The notes under the pieces: generated by a model
Told to the model about the DNA's origin: nothing
Database searches by the model: none
The model's input: only the letters and a program-made list of their open reading frames with translations
Made by a program: the position numbers and the translations under genes
Shown here: positions 17,951-27,111 of the stretch, one piece after another
How the letters are laid out: every line of letters begins with the position of its first letter
Numbering within the stretch: the stretch's first letter is position 1
From: Lyngbya confervoides BDU141951
Lineage (GTDB): Bacteria; Cyanobacteriota; Cyanobacteriia; Thermosynechococcales; Thermosynechococcaceae
NCBI RefSeq assembly: GCF_000817775.3
Contig: NZ_JTHE03000044.1
Span: 124,001-188,000 of the forward strand
DNA: 64,000 nucleotides
Reading direction: 5' to 3'

Positions 17951-19132
17951 ATGATGATCGTCACTTCTCCACTTAACGTGCCTTGCCTCAACCGCCGTCG
18001 AGTCAGTCTCCGGGGCAAAAGGCCAATCCGGGGCTATGGTTTGGCTCTCTCCGCAAGTTTGGCGGCAATTTTTCTGACGGCTCCTACCCTTGCGAATTTG
18101 CCCACGATAGGGGCAGCCTCAGCCCAGGCGCAGATCAATGAAAACACTAAGGCGGAGCAGCTGTATCGACTGTTTAAGCAAGGAAAATCGCTGGTGCAAG
18201 CCCAACGTTGGGACGAAGCCCTGAGCACGTACGTCTATGCCGCCCAGCTGGATGATAAAAATCCCAAAATTCAATCAGCCATCGGCTACATCCAGGCCCG
18301 TCAGCGAAAATTTGCCGAGGCTGCCCGAGCCTACCAAAAGGCCATTGCCCTGGATGCTAAGGACAGTAACTTTCACTATGCCCTGGCCTATAGCCTGGCT
18401 AACTTGGGCGATAACCTCGGGGCCGAGCGGGCTTACCGGCAAGCAGCACAGCTCGATCCCAAAAATATGGAAGCCCTTGAAGGCTTGGGCGTCGTTCTCA
18501 GTCGCCAGCAGAAATATCTAGATGCCCTCAACACCTATCAGTCCATTATTCAGCTTAACCCTCAAAATGATTCGGCCCAAGAGGCTTTAGGACTGCTGGC
18601 GCTCAAGGCCAATCAGCTAGATGAGGCGATCGCGGCCTTTCAAAAAGCGGTCACTATCAATCCGAAACGGGGCTCCGCCTGGGTTAATTTGGGGCTGGCC
18701 CATTCCCTGCGCGGTAATCTAGCCCAGTCTAACCAAGCCTTTGAACAGGCCGCCCAGGTTGATCCCAGCAATCCGGTGGTGAATGTTCGCTTGGGTGATT
18801 TGCTGCGAGATCAAGGCAAGCTTGAGGAGGCCATGCTGGCCTATCGGCGAGCCCTCCGGGGCGATCGCAACTATCCCGAGGCCCACAACGGGATCGGAGA
18901 TGTTAAGCGAGCCCAGGGAGATTCGCTCGGGGCCCTAGTTTCCTACCGTGAGGCTTTAAAGGGGGATGCGCGGCGGCCCGAAACCCACTATCGGCTGGCC
19001 CTAGCGCTCATTGATCGCGCCCGCAATCGCGAGGCAATTGAGGCATTGCAGATAGCACAACGGCTCTACGGGGAGCAGAAAAACAGTGAAGGCGTCGCCC
19101 AAGTGCAGCGGCTGCTGGCTACGATTCGGTAA
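17951..19132 (+). CDS. Exported TPR-repeat protein
   Basis: 393 residues. A basic N-terminus and a hydrophobic stretch (about 28-45) ending in ASAQA look like a signal peptide. From about residue 66 onward the protein is almost entirely tetratricopeptide repeats, about eight to nine of 34 residues, with the characteristic A-x2-P spacing (QLDPKN, QLNPQN, TINPKR, QVDPSN). TPR solenoids bind other proteins; the partner is unknown. It stands alone on the plus strand. The start ATG at 17951 is followed in frame by a second ATG. Confidence 0.88.
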   Translation: MMIVTSPLNVPCLNRRRVSLRGKRPIRGYGLALSASLAAIFLTAPTLANLPTIGAASAQAQINENTKAEQLYRLFKQGKSLVQAQRWDEALSTYVYAAQLDDKNPKIQSAIGYIQARQRKFAEAARAYQKAIALDAKDSNFHYALAYSLANLGDNLGAERAYRQAAQLDPKNMEALEGLGVVLSRQQKYLDALNTYQSIIQLNPQNDSAQEALGLLALKANQLDEAIAAFQKAVTINPKRGSAWVNLGLAHSLRGNLAQSNQAFEQAAQVDPSNPVVNVRLGDLLRDQGKLEEAMLAYRRALRGDRNYPEAHNGIGDVKRAQGDSLGALVSYREALKGDARRPETHYRLALALIDRARNREAIEALQIAQRLYGEQKNSEGVAQVQRLLATIR

Positions 19133-19189
19133 GGAGTTTGAGCTTGCAGCCTGAGCTTGCAGCCTGAGGTTGCGGTCAACCCCTTGATC

Positions 19190-20038
19190 TCAGTACAGCG
19201 GTGCCGGCTGCTGGCGAATCCGCTGGGCAATGGGCCGAACGCGCTTGACAACGCGAATCAGATAATCGTAGTTGGGGGGGGCGGCATTGGGCGCAAAGCC
19301 CACATCTTCAAGGACCTGCAGCGGTGATTTTTCCAGGCTTTTCACGAGTAACTGACGAGTTTCCTCGGAGAGGTTGGGGCTGACCAGAATCGACCCCGCT
19401 GGCACCGGGTGGGAATCTCGGAAGAGTATCCGAAAGCGATCGCGGTCAAACTCTTGCTTGTAGAGATCAAACTCTTGCAGCGATAGTGCCCCGGCCTCTG
19501 CTTCTCCCTTGTCGACCCACTCTAGAACCTGTTTAGGGGTGGCGGCAAACTTCACCTGGGAGAGCGTGAGGCCGTAGAGGTTATAGATGGGAAAATAGTA
19601 CCCGGTTGCCGACCCTTCCTGCCCCAGTGCCACCACCTGATTTCCTAAATTATCCAGGGTTTTAGCGGGGCTCTCTTGACGCACTACCAGAATCGATCGC
19701 TGCTCTTGATTGGCTCCCACCCGCGGCATGACCGGGGAATACTGGGCCTGGGAAATGGCAATTGCCGCCAACCCTGGGGGCGCAATCACCACATCCCAGG
19801 ATTTTTGTGAAATTTGTTGAATGGCTTGAACCTCGTTTAGGGCGGGTTCCAATTGCACGATACTTTTCAAAGACTGGGCTAGATGGGCCTTTAAACCGTC
19901 ATGCTTTTCGAGGGACGTTGCGCCCTCGCCATAGCTCAAAACCCCAACGACCAACTGACTGGGAGATTTAGCCTGATTCCCACAGGCTGTACTCACGAGG
20001 GCTAAAGCGCCTAAAACTAAAAATCGTCGTCTGATCAT
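19190..20038 (-). CDS. PhnD-like substrate-binding lipoprotein
   Basis: 282 residues. The N-terminus MIRRRFLVLG followed by VSTAC is a lipoprotein signal with Cys 19 as the lipid anchor. The rest matches the phosphate/phosphite/phosphonate-binding (PhnD) family of ABC-transporter receptors (VVIAPPGLAAIA, GSATGYYFPIY, AGALSLQEFDLY). No permease or ATPase gene is adjacent, so it may be an orphan receptor or feed a remote transporter. Substrate unknown. It converges with the TPR gene. Confidence 0.85.
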   Translation of the reverse strand: MIRRRFLVLGALALVSTACGNQAKSPSQLVVGVLSYGEGATSLEKHDGLKAHLAQSLKSIVQLEPALNEVQAIQQISQKSWDVVIAPPGLAAIAISQAQYSPVMPRVGANQEQRSILVVRQESPAKTLDNLGNQVVALGQEGSATGYYFPIYNLYGLTLSQVKFAATPKQVLEWVDKGEAEAGALSLQEFDLYKQEFDRDRFRILFRDSHPVPAGSILVSPNLSEETRQLLVKSLEKSPLQVLEDVGFAPNAAPPNYDYLIRVVKRVRPIAQRIRQQPAPLY

Positions 20039-20304
20039 GCTGGAAACGGATCAACAGTGCTCACCTCAGAATACTCTGAGAATCCCCACGGCTTTCGCCG
20101 CTGCTTCTGGGGTGTGAGAAGGATTGAAAACTGGGGTGCCTGAAAAACCGGCAAAATTAACCCAGGCTTCAGGGTTTTGTAATTTTCATGACAGTCATAG
20201 ACACGCTGAAAAGAGTCGTTAATAATTGAAACAGGCCCCATCCTGGTGTGAACTAATCAGGGAATTGCTTGTCGCGATCGCCCAAAAGAATTAAGGCTCA
20301 GTCA

Positions 20305-21246
20305 ATGCTAAATAATTTAAAGCTTGGTGCAAAATTAAACGTCATTTTGCTAACGGTTTTCCTCATCATTATCGCCATTAGCGGTTTATTTTTATCCCAA
20401 CTGCTCCAGCGCAACGCAGAGCAAGAAATCACCTCCGAGGCGCAGCTGCTCATGGAAACCATGCAGTCGGTTCGCACCTACACCAGCCAGGAGGTCAATC
20501 CAGAACTCGCCGCCCGTTTAGAAACGGAAACTGATTTTATTGAGGAAACAGTGCCAGGATATTCTGCTCGCCAAGTGTTTGAGTATCTTAGAAAGCGTGA
20601 AAGCGCAGACAACGGCGAAAAGCCCTATGAGTATTTCTACTATAAAGAAGCCACTTTAAACCCGACAAACGTTCGCGACCAGGCCAACCCATTTGAGGCC
20701 AGGATCGTTGAAAAGTTTCGGAAGAATGAGGCCACTGGACAGGTCACAGGATTTCGAGACGACCTGGGTGTGCGACTATTTTACGTGGCCAATCCCATCA
20801 AAATTGAAAAGGAAAGCTGCCTTCGCTGCCACAGCACACCGGAAGCAGCGCCCAAGAGCCAGCTCATTAGCTATGGCGACCAAAATGGCTTCGGCTGGAA
20901 GCTGAACGAGATCGTGGGGGCGCAGATGGTTTCGGTCCCGGCCAGTCAGGTGTTTAATCAGGCGCGTCAGCTACAGCTGTCGGTGCTGGGCATTTTACTG
21001 GTGGGGTTTCTGGTGGCACTGGGCATTTTGAACCTATTCTTGAACCGGTCAATTATTTCGCCCCTGCAAAAGATGTCGACCTGGGCTCAGAGAGTGAGTA
21101 CAGGGGAAGCGGCCTCGGAATATAAGCACCAGTCTAAGGATGAAATTGGCATTTTAGCCTCCTCCCTGAACCGCCTCAAAGTCAGTTTAGATATGGCAAT
21201 GAACATGTTGAATTCGCCCCAAAATCCCCCCAATCCTCCCCAGTAA
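20305..21246 (+). CDS. Tll0287-type membrane heme protein with HAMP domain (DUF3365)
   Basis: 313 residues from the chosen ATG at 20305; the frame extends to a TTG at 20269. An N-terminal helix (about 12-32), an external sensor-like domain, a second helix (about residues 225-247) and a HAMP domain follow. The external domain has a single heme c attachment motif CLRCH (C172-H176). This layout matches the DUF3365/Tll0287 family of c-heme proteins of unknown role, proposed to sense redox state or small ligands. There is no kinase or methyl-acceptor domain after HAMP. Its TAA overlaps the mtnB start by one base (TAATG). Confidence 0.87.
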   Translation: MLNNLKLGAKLNVILLTVFLIIIAISGLFLSQLLQRNAEQEITSEAQLLMETMQSVRTYTSQEVNPELAARLETETDFIEETVPGYSARQVFEYLRKRESADNGEKPYEYFYYKEATLNPTNVRDQANPFEARIVEKFRKNEATGQVTGFRDDLGVRLFYVANPIKIEKESCLRCHSTPEAAPKSQLISYGDQNGFGWKLNEIVGAQMVSVPASQVFNQARQLQLSVLGILLVGFLVALGILNLFLNRSIISPLQKMSTWAQRVSTGEAASEYKHQSKDEIGILASSLNRLKVSLDMAMNMLNSPQNPPNPPQ

Positions 21247-21932
21247 TGGCTGTTTCCCCCACCGATCCCGCTATTCCCACCCCGGATTCATCGGAGACTC
21301 CCCCTGGGGCAACCCTCAACCCTTCACCGGAGGCGATCGCTTTCTGTCAGGCCCTGGCCTCAATTCATCAGCAGGGCTGGACCCAGGGAACTGGCGGAAA
21401 TTTTAGCTACCTGGCCACTCGCCACCCCTTGCTGCTAGTCATGGCCCCCAGTGGAGTCGATAAGGGCCGGGTGGATCCCCAGTGTCTCATTGGCGTCAAT
21501 GAACACCAGCAGGTGGTCTGGGGCAAGGGAAAATCGTCTGCGGAAACGGCACTTCATCTTTGTATTGCCCAGCGAACGCAGGCAAGGGCCATCTTCCACA
21601 CCCATTCCCTCTTTGCCACTCTGGTGAGCGATCACTTTTCCTCCCAGGGCTATGTGACCTTAGGCTCCTACGAAATGCTAAAGGGCCTGGCGGGTATTAC
21701 CACCCACGATTGTCACGTTCAGATTCCCATCTTTGCCAATTCCCAGGATATGCAGGAATTAAGCCAGAAGGTGGGGGCCTGGCTGGAGACGGCACAGCCC
21801 GCCTACGGTTTTTTACTGGCCGGGCACGGTCTTTACACCTGGGGCGATTCAATTTTTAGTGCCCAGCGACACCTGGAGATACTAGAATTTCTATTCGAGC
21901 TAACCTACCGGAAGCTGTTAATCCAGCCTTAG
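21246..21932 (+). CDS. mtnB: Methylthioribulose-1-phosphate dehydratase
   Basis: 228 residues, class II aldolase fold. It dehydrates methylthioribulose 1-phosphate in the methionine salvage pathway. Zinc-binding histidines are visible in HTHSLF and in GHGLYTWG, and the substrate loop is GTGGNFSYL. The start at 21246 shares one base with the stop of the heme-protein gene, implying translational coupling. A Pro/Thr-rich head of about 25 residues precedes the fold. mtnD and mtnC follow on the same strand. Confidence 0.92.
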   Translation: MAVSPTDPAIPTPDSSETPPGATLNPSPEAIAFCQALASIHQQGWTQGTGGNFSYLATRHPLLLVMAPSGVDKGRVDPQCLIGVNEHQQVVWGKGKSSAETALHLCIAQRTQARAIFHTHSLFATLVSDHFSSQGYVTLGSYEMLKGLAGITTHDCHVQIPIFANSQDMQELSQKVGAWLETAQPAYGFLLAGHGLYTWGDSIFSAQRHLEILEFLFELTYRKLLIQP

Positions 21933-21983
21933 CCCCTAGGCGCCTTGCCCATTGCCCAGATTAATGTTTAGCCCAGACGCACT

Positions 21984-22541
21984 ATGGCCACGCTTTCCAT
22001 TCCTGATGAGCATCGCACCTTAACCGATCCCGTAGCGATCAAGGACTATCTGCATCGGATTCACATTGGGTACGATCAATGGTTCCCAACTGTTGAGGTT
22101 GCCCAAACCGCGACGGCGGACGAAATCTTGGCGGCCTACGCGGCTGACCTTGCCCCCCTAAAAGAGCGCGGGGGGTATGTTCATGCGGATGTGGTGAATA
22201 TCAGCCGTGAGACTCCGAACCTGGAGCAGATGCTGAATCGGTTTAATCGGGAGCACACCCACGATGAAGACGAGGTTCGCTTTACCCTCGCCGGTCACGG
22301 CTTATTTCACATCCATCCTGTGGATGCACCGGTTGTGGCGGTGGAAGTGGCGGCAGGGGATTTGCTGGTGGTGCCCAAGGGCACGCGGCATTGGTTTAAC
22401 CTCTGTCGCGATCGCCAAATCAAGGCCATTCGACTGTTTCAAGACAGTGCAGGCTGGACGCCCTGCTATACCCAAAGCCAGGTTGAGGAGCAATATCAAC
22501 CCCTGTGTCTGGGACCAAACTGGGTGGAGGCCATGGTGTGA
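21984..22541 (+). CDS. mtnD: Acireductone dioxygenase
   Basis: 185 residues, cupin fold. It oxidises the acireductone of the methionine salvage pathway using molecular oxygen. The metal site is visible as HTHDEDEVRF (two His and a Glu) and the later His in GTRHWF. With Fe it yields the methionine precursor, with Ni an off-pathway product; sequence does not tell which metal is used. It lies 51 bases after mtnB, and its stop overlaps mtnC. Confidence 0.95.
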   Translation: MATLSIPDEHRTLTDPVAIKDYLHRIHIGYDQWFPTVEVAQTATADEILAAYAADLAPLKERGGYVHADVVNISRETPNLEQMLNRFNREHTHDEDEVRFTLAGHGLFHIHPVDAPVVAVEVAAGDLLVVPKGTRHWFNLCRDRQIKAIRLFQDSAGWTPCYTQSQVEEQYQPLCLGPNWVEAMV

Positions 22542-23272
22542 ACAGGCACTTTCAAGACCCTGGAGTTCAGGCAATTTTGCTCGATATTGAGGGCACCGTG
22601 GCCCCGGTGGAGTTTGTCTATGGGGTTTTGTTTCCCTTTGCCCGTGAGCATCTGCGATCCTATCTCCAGGACGCTGCCCAGGCGGCGGCAGTTCGGTCAG
22701 ATCTCCAGGATCTATACCAAGAGTACAGGGCCGAACAGCCCCAAAATCCCAGGTTGCCAGATTGGTCGGGCGACACTCTGGAGGGGGCAATCGCCTACGT
22801 GGAGTTTCTCATGGACTGCGATCGCAAATCCCCAGGACTCAAGTCCCTCCAGGGCAAAATTTGGACCCAGGGCTACCAAGCTGGGACCCTTCAATCCCAA
22901 CTGTTCCCCGATGTGGTTCCCGCGCTCTTTCGATGGCGTGAGCAGGGTAAACAAATTTTTATTTTTTCCTCCGGCAGTGTGCAGGCTCAGCAGCTCATTT
23001 TCCGATATGCCGAGCAAGGCGACCTCACCGCTCACATCCGTGGCTATTTTGACACCAAAACCGGCCCCAAAAAGGAGGCCTCTAGCTATAGGGCGATCGC
23101 TGCGGCCATCGGCAATCCTCCCGAAACCCTGCTCTTTATCTCTGATGTTGAAGCTGAGCTTGAGGCTGCACAAGCGGCTGGCCTGAAGGTCTTACTTTCC
23201 GTGCGACCCGGCAACGAGCCGATCCTCAACCCCACCTTCCGAACCTTGACTTCGCTTGATCAGGTGTTCTAA
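22538..23272 (+). CDS. mtnC: Enolase-phosphatase E1
   Basis: 244 residues, HAD superfamily. It enolises and dephosphorylates diketomethylthiopentyl 1-phosphate, the step before acireductone dioxygenase. The HAD motif I is LLDIEGT, motif II FSSGS, and motif IV FISDVEAE. The GTG at 22538 overlaps the mtnD stop as GTGA, with GGAGG upstream; the frame itself extends to 22505. Its last 81 bases are also coding for crtR on the other strand. Confidence 0.93.
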   Translation: MNRHFQDPGVQAILLDIEGTVAPVEFVYGVLFPFAREHLRSYLQDAAQAAAVRSDLQDLYQEYRAEQPQNPRLPDWSGDTLEGAIAYVEFLMDCDRKSPGLKSLQGKIWTQGYQAGTLQSQLFPDVVPALFRWREQGKQIFIFSSGSVQAQQLIFRYAEQGDLTAHIRGYFDTKTGPKKEASSYRAIAAAIGNPPETLLFISDVEAELEAAQAAGLKVLLSVRPGNEPILNPTFRTLTSLDQVF

Positions 23273-24250
23273 CTGATGAACCGCAGCTTCTTGGTGCAGG
23301 TCTCTATCTGGAGAGGGATCCGCTTCCTGGCTCACCGGTGAGGCCAGATCGGCCTGGGGATCTTTCGGGGCACCATGGGGGCGGATTCCAATAAACAGGT
23401 CATAGAGAAAGCTGCCGAAATTCCTGCGCTCGAAGATGCCCAGGGTTTGGTGACTGCCCTTTTGATCCAGCAGGGGCTTGACGGCGTAGTAGGCAGGCTG
23501 ACACTTATACCAGGGAATCGAGGGCCAAAGGTGATGGATGAGGTGGTAATTTTGGCCCAGAATCAAGAGGTTTAGGATGGGGCTGGGGTAAACCCGCGCA
23601 TTTTTCCAGCGATTTCGCTCTTGAAAGGGGCGATGGGGTAAATAATCAAAAAATAGCCCCAGGGCAATGCCCACCACGAGGGCCGGGCAAAACCAATAGT
23701 GCATCACGTAATTTAAAAACCCCTGGGTTGCCGCCACCCACACCAGGAGGGCCACTGCGAGGCGACTTAAAAACCACTCCAGCAGCTCAAACTTTCGCCA
23801 CAGACGTCTTTGGAAGAAGAAGAACTCGTGATAGAAAAAACGCGGTGCAATTAGCCAGAGCGGACCAAAGGTTGACACAAAATGATCGGGATCGTTTTTG
23901 GGATCATTCACATTGGCATGGTGCTGCATGTGAACCCGCGTGAATACCGGAAAGGCGAACCCCAGGAGCAGCGCGCTGCCGTGACCTAGCACAGCGTTTA
24001 CCCGTCGATCCCGATGGGCGACGTTGTGCGAGGCATCATGAATCACCGTCCCCGCCAAATGTAGCGCCAAGACATTGGCTGCAAAGGTTAACCAATGGGG
24101 CCAGTGCCCATAAAAATATCCGATTGTAGAAATAGCGACTAAAGCAACGGCTGCCAAAAACATCAGCAGGGTTGGATTAAAGCCCTCAGGTGCACCAAGA
24201 AATTCGTAGGGTACAGTCTGAGGTTGCACGTCCGCTGGCATCAACTGCAA
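23192..24250 (-). CDS. crtR: CrtR-type beta-carotene hydroxylase
   Basis: 352 residues, membrane di-iron enzyme of the fatty-acid-desaturase superfamily that adds the 3-hydroxyl to beta-ionone rings for zeaxanthin. The histidine boxes are HDASHN (71-76), HMQHH and HLIHH, with several membrane helices between. Compared with the roughly 300-residue family norm, the C-terminus carries about 45 extra polar residues; its final 81 bases overlap mtnC on the opposite strand. The assignment to CrtR rather than a general desaturase rests on overall resemblance. Confidence 0.87.
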   Translation of the reverse strand: MQLMPADVQPQTVPYEFLGAPEGFNPTLLMFLAAVALVAISTIGYFYGHWPHWLTFAANVLALHLAGTVIHDASHNVAHRDRRVNAVLGHGSALLLGFAFPVFTRVHMQHHANVNDPKNDPDHFVSTFGPLWLIAPRFFYHEFFFFQRRLWRKFELLEWFLSRLAVALLVWVAATQGFLNYVMHYWFCPALVVGIALGLFFDYLPHRPFQERNRWKNARVYPSPILNLLILGQNYHLIHHLWPSIPWYKCQPAYYAVKPLLDQKGSHQTLGIFERRNFGSFLYDLFIGIRPHGAPKDPQADLASPVSQEADPSPDRDLHQEAAVHQLEHLIKRSQGSEGGVEDRLVAGSHGK

Positions 24251-24411
24251 ATCCTTACTCTGTGGGCATTCTTCTCAGGTAGTATACGATACAAGTCTCA
24301 ATAATTTAAAGTTTTGTGACAAGCAATCGTTCCGCTGGGGGAACTTAGGGCGCCAGAGAAGGTCAGTGGAATTGGCGCTTCCGGACTTTTTTAGACCCAG
24401 AGGAAATCCAT

Positions 24412-25245
24412 ATGTCTAGGATTAATTTTCTTCCCCCACTCTTACTTCAATCCAGCGTAAAGGCAACGCTCCTGTCAGGCTGTATTGCCTCTCTATTATT
24501 CCCCCTGATGACCCCTGAGCAGAGCCTTGCGGCAACCCCCGCCTTTGACGAGATTGAGTCCAGTGTGGTTGAAAGCTCGATTCCAGAGGAAGACTTTGGG
24601 GCTTCGCCCCAGGAAGATCCCGGCACCTTTGAGGGTGGAACTGGAAGCTTTGAGGAGGATGTGCGCTTTTCCTGCGCCAATCGCGGCGGCCAGTATACGG
24701 TTATGTACCAGCCGGAAAGCCGACCTGGAGAGGCATTTCCCTGGGCGGTGCCCCAGGCGATGGGGGGAGGATGGAGTCCTGAAGCCCGCTGCTTTGAAAT
24801 TGCGCGCCGGCTAGAGGAATACCGCCCCGATGGACTGGTGGAGCTACAAAATGGTCGTGAAAACGGGTATAACATCCTCTGCGTCACCACGGAAGATAAC
24901 CCCGCCTGCCGAATTGTTCTCACCGTACCCCCCGGTCAAAATCCTACAGCAACTCGCGATGCCGTGTTTGAAAACTTGCTGGTGGCAGATACCGGTGAAA
25001 TGACCACAGGAGTCACCACCTACACCGGCGCTCGGGAGAGCGGCTTATTTGGGGACTTGATGCAGGTTGGCTCACGGTTGTTTGGGAGGCGATCTTCCCA
25101 GGCGGTGGCTAGACAGCGCAGTATTAACCTCAAGCCCTATTTGGATGGTGCCGATCGGGGCACCGGCACCGCCCTGAACAATGGTGTCAGCCTGCAGCAA
25201 ACGGGGGGTCGCACCCGCCTCAATCCCAACCGCTTTCGCAATTAA
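24412..25245 (+). CDS. COP23-domain exported protein
   Basis: 277 residues. A signal peptide (about 1-41, ending SLAA) is followed by an acidic linker and then the COP23 domain, named after a circadian-oscillating membrane protein of cyanobacteria. The domain shows its spaced cysteines (RFSCANRGG, RCFEIARRL, NILCVTTED, PACRIVLTV), probably two disulfides. The C-terminal 70 residues are Gly/Arg-rich. Function unknown. It is transcribed away from crtR. Confidence 0.85.
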   Translation: MSRINFLPPLLLQSSVKATLLSGCIASLLFPLMTPEQSLAATPAFDEIESSVVESSIPEEDFGASPQEDPGTFEGGTGSFEEDVRFSCANRGGQYTVMYQPESRPGEAFPWAVPQAMGGGWSPEARCFEIARRLEEYRPDGLVELQNGRENGYNILCVTTEDNPACRIVLTVPPGQNPTATRDAVFENLLVADTGEMTTGVTTYTGARESGLFGDLMQVGSRLFGRRSSQAVARQRSINLKPYLDGADRGTGTALNNGVSLQQTGGRTRLNPNRFRN

Positions 25246-25338
25246 TTTTGGCTCATTCTGAATTCTGCCTAATGTTGACTGTTTGAGGGCCTGACTGGCC
25301 TGATGTTGGCATTCCTTGGGTAAAACCGCCTGTGTAAA

Positions 25339-25358
25339 GCCGCCCTGAGAGGGGCGGC
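25339..25358 (-). terminator. Likely terminator after sat
   Basis: GCCGCCC / GGGCGGC form a 7-bp stem around a 6-base loop, 25 bases beyond the sat stop on the minus strand, followed by a short TTT only. It could serve the convergent COP23 gene as well. Confidence 0.55.
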
Positions 25359-25382
25359 CTTGGTGGAGTTTCAATCCAGCGC

Positions 25383-26549
25383 TTACTGGCTCATGGCCTC
25401 AATGAGAATGGCGGCCACTTCGGGGCGAGAGAACTGCGGTGGGGGCATCTCTCCGCGACGCAGCATTTCACGCACCTTGGTTCCTGAAAGGTGAATTCTT
25501 TCTTCGGGGCTGCTAGGACTGGTTTTTGCAGTGGCCATTCCTTCTGTGCGTGTGCAGTAAAAGGCGTGCTCAAACTTCAGCGGCGTAATGCCCAGGGCAG
25601 ACGGCTCAAACTCATCGAAAATGTGCTGAGCATCGTAGGTTCCGTAATAATCCCCCACGCCAGCGTGATCGCGTCCGACGATGAAATGGGTGCAGCCGTA
25701 GTTCTTCCGCACCAAGGCATGGAAAATGGCCTCGCGGGGACCGGCGTAGCGCATGGCGGCGGGATTGATGGCCAGAATAGCGCGATTTTGCGGGAAGTAT
25801 TGATCCATCAAGACTTCGTAGCAGCGCATCCGGACGTCAGCGGGGATGTCATCACTCTTGGTGGCCCCCACGAGGGGATGGAGAAATAAACCATCGACAA
25901 TTTCTAGGGCGCATTTTTGAATGTATTCGTGGGCCCGGTGAATGGGATTGCGGGTTTGAAAGCCCACAATGGTTTTCCATCCCTTTTCTCGGAACAGGGC
26001 GCGGGACTGGGCAGGGTCAATTTGGTAATTCGGGAACAGAGGATGGGCCTGGCGCTCCAGTAGCCAGATGCCTCCTGCCAGGTTGATATTGCCCTGATCG
26101 TAGACCACCTTAACCCCAGGATGCTGATCTTCCTGGGTGCGGTAAACCTGCAGGGCTTCGTTTTGCTTATCGTAGGTATATTTTTGGGTCAGTTCGAGCA
26201 CCCCAATAAACTCCCCCTCGGGATTGTCCAGACGCACCAGGCTATCGAGCTTGAGCGGATCGGCAACTGCCTCCGTTACCGAGAGGGTAATGGGCACAGA
26301 CCAGGGAAGCCCGTTCTCCAGATGCATATGGTTAACCACCTGGTTGTAGTCGGATTGATCCATGAACCCGGTCAAGGGGCTAAACCCACCGATGGCAATC
26401 AGTTCAAGATCGGAGACGGCTCTGGCGTCAAGGGTGACCCGAGGCAGGGTTTCTGCCTGGGCTAAAAACTCTTGACGCTGGGCCTCACTTGCGATTCGGT
26501 GGATGAGCGTTCCGCCATGGGGAGCGATCGCATCTTTATGTTCAGGCAC
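25383..26549 (-). CDS. sat: Sulfate adenylyltransferase (ATP sulfurylase)
   Basis: Activates sulfate with ATP to APS, the first step of assimilation. Chosen start GTG at 26549, preceded by GAGGT, gives 388 residues, the normal length of the homomeric cyanobacterial enzyme, and begins just before [10 protein letters not shown]; the frame extends to 26639. Active-site motifs [11 protein letters not shown] and GRDHAGVGD are present. It has no kinase domain fused. A structured intergenic region lies upstream. Confidence 0.95.
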   Translation of the reverse strand: MPEHKDAIAPHGGTLIHRIASEAQRQEFLAQAETLPRVTLDARAVSDLELIAIGGFSPLTGFMDQSDYNQVVNHMHLENGLPWSVPITLSVTEAVADPLKLDSLVRLDNPEGEFIGVLELTQKYTYDKQNEALQVYRTQEDQHPGVKVVYDQGNINLAGGIWLLERQAHPLFPNYQIDPAQSRALFREKGWKTIVGFQTRNPIHRAHEYIQKCALEIVDGLFLHPLVGATKSDDIPADVRMRCYEVLMDQYFPQNRAILAINPAAMRYAGPREAIFHALVRKNYGCTHFIVGRDHAGVGDYYGTYDAQHIFDEFEPSALGITPLKFEHAFYCTRTEGMATAKTSPSSPEERIHLSGTKVREMLRRGEMPPPQFSRPEVAAILIEAMSQ

Positions 26550-27111
26550 TGCATTACCTCTGAATGATACAAACGTGACATCCTCCCGAAGCTGACCCTG
26601 GGGGAACAGCGCGGGCTTCCCAACCTCACGATCAGGCATTCCTGCCCCACGCCACTTGTCTAGGTCGTAGACCTCCGACAGACCGACGATTTGACAGGCA
26701 CTTTCGTTTCGCCAGAGTCTCTGGCTACTGACTTGATCTCAGCGGCGAGACTCCATGTGTCCCGATGCTGATGCTGAGCATACAGCGCGGAACTGATGGT
26801 CTGGCGCCCGTGCGGAGTTCAATCGAGGGAGCTCAATCGATCGGCAACCCTTCAGGGGGCGATCGATTGAGCTCAGCCTCGGACTTTCCAGGAATGGTGA
26901 GAGTGAACCCCTCTGGGTCACTCAAATCATATGTCCTGGTTGCAACAGATCTTCACATTTTATTGAGTAAAGCTTAACATTCAGAGGGCTGTGTGACTCA
27001 GTAGAATTTCTCATCGTTTCCCATAGATCGATGAGCTGAGATAATCTGGGTTTGAAATTGGCTGGGGTATAGCCTTAGCTCCTCAACGTCTCCACTGGCG
27101 AGTTTATTGTT
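26550..27111. other. Intergenic region with 15-bp perfect inverted repeat
   Basis: Divergent promoter region of sat and the phosphohexomutase. The notable element is an exact inverted repeat, GAGCTCAATCGATCG at 26829-26843 and its complement at 26860-26874, with a 16-base loop that includes AACCCTTCAGGGGG. It might be a regulator site or an RNA hairpin. No gene is supported here. Confidence 0.75.

Noticed and set aside
20035-20241. 68-residue minus-strand frame overlapping the PhnD-like start as ATGA
   Set aside because: Composition is implausible, no motif, and the overlap can arise by chance; not called as a gene.
26739-26977. Two opposite frames of 60-70 residues upstream of sat
   Set aside because: They overlap each other over an inverted repeat and have no plausible protein features.
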